Assembly (NCBI GenBank): GCA_038237225.1
Contig: JBBRYX010000001.1
Coordinates: 620,001-684,000, forward strand
Reading direction: 5' to 3'
Source of the DNA: DASVUC01 sp038237225
Lineage (GTDB): Bacteria > Planctomycetota > Phycisphaerae > Tepidisphaerales > Tepidisphaeraceae
DNA: 64,000 nt
Part shown: positions 60,569 to 64,000 of the stretch, piece by piece
How the letters are laid out: each line of letters starts with the position of its first letter
Numbering within the stretch: position 1 is the first letter of the stretch
Translations under genes and position numbers: made by a program
Notes under the pieces: model-generated
What the model was told of the DNA's origin: nothing
What the model saw: only the letters and a program-made list of their open reading frames with translations
Databases searched by the model: none

Positions 60569-61498
60569 ATGGATGCCGCCATTTTTGGGCTTATTGTCGC
60601 CGACCTGATTGCCGCACCGTTCGACTTGCGCAACCCTCCGGAGAAAGGCGGGCTGCGCATCCTTGAGAATCTCAACCTCACCACCGGCGGAAACGTCTGC
60701 AACACCGGTGTTGCGATGGCCAAGCTGGGCATGAAGGTTGCCGCCGCGGGGTTGGTTGGGAACGACGTTCTCGGGGCCGCGGTCTCCGATCGTCTCAAGA
60801 GCGCCGGCATGGACACCTCCCATGTCTTCCCCGATCCCCGCGCTCAGACCAGCGCCACGGTGGTCGCCGTGGAACCCGGCGGCGAACGATGCTTCTTCCA
60901 TGTGCCCGGCGTCACCGCGTTGCTTGATGAAACCAGCTTCCGCCGATGCTTTCCCCTCTTCGCCACTTGCACGTATGTCCAAGTCGGCTACCTCGGTCTA
61001 CTCCCGAGCCTGACCCCGGCCCTTGCCGGGCTCCTCCAGGAAATGGAAACGACTTATCCAAACACCAAGCTGGCGCTCGACACCGTCAATCCGCCAGGGC
61101 CGGCTAAAGATCTGTACCCCATCCTCCCGCACCTGGATGTTTTCTGCCCGAGCCGCACGGAAGCGCAATCGCTCACCGGAGAGTCGGATCCCCAAAAAAT
61201 GATCGCTGCTTTCCGCGAGCACATGAAGACCGGCTTGATTGGAATCAAACTGGATGAAGAGGGTTGCATCCTCGACGACGGCCACGAACAGGTCTCGGCC
61301 CCGGTTTACAAAGTGGAAGTGAAGGACACCACCGGCGCCGGCGACACCTGGTATGCAGGAATTCTCACATCGCTCTTGAGAAAAATGCCGATGGGGCAAG
61401 CAGCGAAATTTGCCAATCGCGCCGCCGCCGACTGCTGCTCGGAATTAGGCGCATCCACGGGCGTGAAGTCGTTTGAAGAGACAATCGCCCGCATTTAG
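60569..61498 (+). CDS. PfkB/ribokinase-family sugar kinase
   Basis: A 309-residue carbohydrate or nucleoside kinase. LENLNLTTGGNVCNTGVAMA is the N-terminal PfkB signature, LAALDTVNPPG-type and LDVFCPSRTEAQSLTGESDP lie mid-protein, and the catalytic motif is DTTGAGDTWYAGIL. Substrate is unclear; the family includes ribokinase, fructokinase and adenosine kinase. No clear ribosome binding site was seen. Confidence 0.88.
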   Translation: MDAAIFGLIVADLIAAPFDLRNPPEKGGLRILENLNLTTGGNVCNTGVAMAKLGMKVAAAGLVGNDVLGAAVSDRLKSAGMDTSHVFPDPRAQTSATVVAVEPGGERCFFHVPGVTALLDETSFRRCFPLFATCTYVQVGYLGLLPSLTPALAGLLQEMETTYPNTKLALDTVNPPGPAKDLYPILPHLDVFCPSRTEAQSLTGESDPQKMIAAFREHMKTGLIGIKLDEEGCILDDGHEQVSAPVYKVEVKDTTGAGDTWYAGILTSLLRKMPMGQAAKFANRAAADCCSELGASTGVKSFEETIARI

Positions 61499-61584
61499 TT
61501 ACGAGATTTAACCCCGCAAGGCCACTTTCCTTCCAGTCATTTCGCTCCTACAACTTCTCAACGCCCAGCCACGGACGCGGCTCT

Positions 61585-62460
61585 ATGTTCGGACAAACCT
61601 TCGACGGCAACGATCTTTTCGTCATCGGCATCCTCATCGTCCTTGAGGGCGTCCTGTCCATCGACAATGCGCTGGTTCTCGGGCTCCTCGCCCGGCGACT
61701 CCCGAAATCCCTTCAATCCAAAGCGCTGACCTACGGCCTCATCGGCGCTTTCGTCTTTCGGCTCATCGCCATCGGAACCGCCAGCTACCTCCTCCACTGG
61801 AGAATCGCGAAACTCCTCGGCGGCCTCTATCTCGTCTGGGTCGCGGTGAAGCATTTCTTCTGGGATGCGAAGCCGCCTGATGATGTCAAGCTGACTGTCG
61901 ATGAAAAGGGGCTTCCCGTCGTTGAAGGTCATGAGCATGACCCATCGGTGCAGGATGAGCCTCTGGATCGCGCGCCGTTGGGGTCTTCTCTCCGTCACAT
62001 TGATTACGCTCACATTGCCAACAGCCACAGCAAAGCCTTCTGGATGACCGTGGGCGTGATTGAACTCACGGATGTCGCCTTTGCGATCGATTCCATCGTT
62101 GCCGCCATCGGGGTTGTCGGACCTCCGCCGCCGGGGCAGCGCCACCCCAAGCTGTGGGTCGTCCTCATCGGGGGAATGCTGGGCGTAGTTCTCATGCGCT
62201 TCGCCGCCGTCATATTCATCAGGCTCCTGGAAAAATTCCCTCGCTTCGAGACCAGCGCTTACCTCCTCGTCATCGTCATCGGCCTCAAGCTCGTCCTCGA
62301 CTACGTCGTCAACACCCCTCACAATCCCGATCGCCTCGACTTCCATTCCCCAGATGCGGTTGCATTCTGGGTCTTCTGGATCGTCATGATCATCTGTTTC
62401 TGCATCGGGTTCATCCCGCACACGCAGTCGAAGCCAGTGGACCAGGCGAAGCAATCATGA
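61585..62460 (+). CDS. TerC-family membrane protein
   Basis: A 291-residue polytopic membrane protein of the TerC/Alx family, manganese exporters that metallate exported enzymes. LIVLEGVLSIDNALVLGLLA and GVIELTDVAFAIDSIVAAIG carry the paired acidic and polar residues in the membrane. Seven or eight helices are apparent. A loop about residues 105-145 is cytoplasmic or external with charged residues. It ends in an ATGA overlap with coaE. Confidence 0.9.
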   Translation: MFGQTFDGNDLFVIGILIVLEGVLSIDNALVLGLLARRLPKSLQSKALTYGLIGAFVFRLIAIGTASYLLHWRIAKLLGGLYLVWVAVKHFFWDAKPPDDVKLTVDEKGLPVVEGHEHDPSVQDEPLDRAPLGSSLRHIDYAHIANSHSKAFWMTVGVIELTDVAFAIDSIVAAIGVVGPPPPGQRHPKLWVVLIGGMLGVVLMRFAAVIFIRLLEKFPRFETSAYLLVIVIGLKLVLDYVVNTPHNPDRLDFHSPDAVAFWVFWIVMIICFCIGFIPHTQSKPVDQAKQS

Positions 62461-63071
62461 AGCAGCACAAGCCGATCATCGGACTTGCCGGTGGGATTGG
62501 CGCGGGCAAGAGCTTTGTCGCGGGAGAATTCGCCAGGCTTGGATGCCTGGTGATTTGCGCGGATGAAAATGTCCGTGCGGCGTACTGGCGACCGGAGGTG
62601 AAGGCAGCATTGCGCTCGTGGTGGGGTGACGCTGTTTTTCTTGCCAACGGTGATGTCGATCGCAAAGCCGTCGCCGCGAAAATCTTTGCGGACGACCACG
62701 AACGCGCGCGCCTTGAGGCTCTCATTCATCCCATCGTCGCGCAGCATCGCGAGCAGGTCACTCGCGATTATGCCGAAAACCCCGACGCGATCGCGTTGAT
62801 ATGGGACGTGCCCCTGCTGTTTGAGACCGGGTTAAACGACCAGTGTGATGCGGTTGTCTTCGTCGATGCGCCCCCGGAAGCGCGCCTCGCCCGCGTGCGG
62901 AATCAGCGTAACTGGGACATGTCAGAACTCACCCGCCGCGAAAAAGCACAATGGCCCCTAGACAAGAAGCGGGAGATATCCGATTATGTGATCATCAACA
63001 CTGCGGATGCGGGCTATGTCCGCGATCAAGTCCAGAACGTGCTTTCCCTTATTCTCGGTAAGAAACAGTAA
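62457..63071 (+). CDS. coaE: Dephospho-CoA kinase
   Basis: Last enzyme of coenzyme A synthesis. The 204-residue P-loop kinase has GLAGGIGAGKSFVAGEFARL, CADENVRAAYW, RARLEALIHPIVAQH, IWDVPLLFETGLNDQCDAVV, VDAPPEARLARVRNQRNWD and DYVIINTADAG. Length is standard. The start overlaps the terC stop, so the genes are coupled. Confidence 0.93.
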   Translation: MKQHKPIIGLAGGIGAGKSFVAGEFARLGCLVICADENVRAAYWRPEVKAALRSWWGDAVFLANGDVDRKAVAAKIFADDHERARLEALIHPIVAQHREQVTRDYAENPDAIALIWDVPLLFETGLNDQCDAVVFVDAPPEARLARVRNQRNWDMSELTRREKAQWPLDKKREISDYVIINTADAGYVRDQVQNVLSLILGKKQ

Positions 63072-63152
63072 TGGATGGGCTCGATCAACAGGTCCGGTCC
63101 ACACCTGAGCGGCAGTTGCAGATCTTTGGGAAGTCTCGGCTGTAAAAGAACT

Positions 63153-63187
63153 TCCGTTTAACGGAACTCAATATTGATTGAGTTTTC
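63153..63187 (+). terminator. Terminator of terC-coaE
   Basis: Two adjacent hairpins: TTCCGTT-T-AACGGAA (63153-63167) and AACTCAAT-ATTG-ATTGAGTT (63166-63185) followed by TT. The second is a good terminator; the two share bases and may be alternatives. Confidence 0.7.
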
Positions 63188-63268
63188 CCTAACTTTGTAA
63201 AGTGGTTTTGCCGCGTTGATGCGGTGACGTGTAGCGCCTAATATTTTGGTGATCACACAGATCCAGCC

Positions 63269-63412
63269 TTACGCTAGCCGCGATTTGAAGCGGCGGGCAA
63301 ACCCCAAAAGAGCTATCGATTTCTGAATCACTGGCCACGTTGGCCGCACCTCTTGGCGGACGTATCCGTCTAAGGTTTTACGAATCTCACTGGAGAACTT
63401 AGGTTCGAGCAT
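63269..63412 (-). CDS. Possible 47-residue basic protein
   Basis: A short frame beginning MLEPKFSSEIRKTLDGYVRQ, with nine basic residues and an amphipathic pattern (ALLGFARRFKSRLA at the C-terminus). GGGAGGT lies three bases before the ATG. No similarity recognised, and it faces away from rho. Confidence 0.35.
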   Translation of the reverse strand: MLEPKFSSEIRKTLDGYVRQEVRPTWPVIQKSIALLGFARRFKSRLA

Positions 63413-63536
63413 CCCACCTCCCCGCCGATCTGGCCCGCAACTGAAAACCGATCCGGTCGCAAGCAGCAGCGGCCCCGCGGGGCACAAGGCCCAGAGCCAA
63501 AGTTTCAAATCACACCCCATTTTGGAGGCTAGCCAA

Positions 63537-64000
63537 ATGGCTAAGCAGCAAAGGCCCCGCAAAGCCGGGCAACAAGGTAATCAGCCGGACGATCACGAAG
63601 AACAGGCCGCACCCGCGACCGCAGTCGCGGAACCGTCGCCCCCGCCGCCCGCGCCGCCGCATGACAAAAGATCCGGCTCGGAAGACGTCAGCTCGATCGA
63701 CGCCGAGACCAACGCCAAGTACGAGCAGGTCAAGAGCGGAAAGCTGTACATCAAGGATCTCCAGCAGATGGACGTCCACCAGCTTCACGAGATCGCCAAG
63801 CAGGAAAACATCCAAGACTACATCGGGATGAAGAAGCAGGACCTGATCTTTCAGATCCTGCGCGCCCGCGTTCGCCAGAACGGTTTAATGTTCGGCGAAG
63901 GCGTCCTGGAGATTCTTCCCGATGGCTTTGGGTTTTTGCGAAGCCCGGAGTTCAACTACATTCCCGGCCCCGATGATATTTACATCTCGCCGTCGCAGAT
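63537..64000 (+). CDS. rho: Transcription termination factor Rho, N-terminal part
   Basis: The N-terminal 154 residues of Rho, an RNA-dependent ATPase hexamer that ends transcription; the gene runs off the window edge. After a Pro/Ala-rich N-terminus (about 1-55) the Rho N-domain opens LYIKDLQQMDVHQLHEIAKQ, followed by KKQDLIFQILRARVRQNGLM and the RNA-binding cold-shock-like part (GEGVLEILPDGFGFLRSPEF, NYIPGPDDIYISPSQ). GGAGG precedes the ATG at 63537. Confidence 0.92.
   Translation, partial: MAKQQRPRKAGQQGNQPDDHEEQAAPATAVAEPSPPPPAPPHDKRSGSEDVSSIDAETNAKYEQVKSGKLYIKDLQQMDVHQLHEIAKQENIQDYIGMKKQDLIFQILRARVRQNGLMFGEGVLEILPDGFGFLRSPEFNYIPGPDDIYISPSQ

Larger units (their letters stand above)
63072..63536. 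other. coaE-rho intergenic region
   Basis: These 465 bases hold the coaE terminator (63153-63187), a possible promoter (TTGATT near 63176 and TAAAGT near 63200) and a candidate small reverse-strand gene (63269-63412). The rho leader is otherwise featureless. Confidence 0.5.

Noticed and set aside
61558..62454. Large minus-strand frame across terC
   Set aside because: Acidic shadow translation antisense to a conserved membrane protein.

Overview
The window looks like a chromosomal segment from a GC-rich planctomycete, most likely of the Phycisphaerae type. That is an inference from several markers: two secreted proteins with the planctomycetal N-terminal LEPRR/LERR motif, a PEP-CTERM protein, a fused SecDF, an Anbu proteasome-like protease, many TTG/GTG starts, and many small dispersed palindromes between genes. 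No phage, transposase, CRISPR array, rRNA or tRNA was recognised.

Layout. 1-5.4 kb: a fused ResB/CcsA cytochrome c maturation protein, a promoter/operator-controlled terpenoid-cyclase-like protein, and a LysM envelope protein. 5.5-10.6 kb: the tgt-yajC-secDF export cluster (minus strand). 10.8-12.7 kb: a divergent transglutaminase-like/Anbu pair. 12.7-15.8 kb: two paralogous membrane glycosyltransferases. 16-19.4 kb: prfA, then an ECF sigma, anti-sigma and Spy-like secreted protein operon. 19.8-31.9 kb: a nearly complete type II secretion operon (gspE-F-G-H-I-J-K-L-M, a GspC/PilP-like protein, gspD, a lipoprotein) with mostly 4-base stop/start overlaps. 32-38.5 kb: small lipoprotein, tRNA-binding protein, and two divergent secreted LEPRR proteins (RTX-like; amidase/golvesin/FN3/dockerin). 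38.5-46.1 kb: core functions (ubiE, a CheY-like regulator, the dnaG-rpoD operon, yjbQ, dnaA). 46.7-54.2 kb: dnaJ/cbpA, CoA-binding protein, an exported NADAR protein, a beta-propeller glycosidase-like protein, myo-inositol oxygenase, the PEP-CTERM protein, and an RnfD-like orphan. 54.3-64 kb: leuD, a YHS-type metal protein, ferredoxin, gpmI, a 26-residue lysine-rich microprotein, HIT protein, vanZ-parA, a PfkB kinase, terC-coaE, and the start of rho.

How the parts fit. SecDF/YajC and the type II system together form an export route (Sec across the inner membrane, then the secretin), and the window also encodes plausible cargo: LEPRR, PEP-CTERM, beta-propeller and dockerin-tailed proteins. The ECF sigma/anti-sigma/Spy-like operon looks like an envelope-stress circuit.

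The most notable non-coding signal is a set of REP-like palindromes, several beginning with GTAG, the tetranucleotide recognised by REP-associated tyrosine transposases. Two of them supply the stop codon of the neighbouring gene, one appears to be translated inside a pseudopilin leader, and a different repeat family is translated inside ubiE. The best candidates for new biology are the 26-residue lysine-rich microprotein with a strong promoter and ribosome binding site, the exported NADAR protein, the Anbu/transglutaminase pair, and the RnfD-like protein without the usual flavin-attachment Thr.
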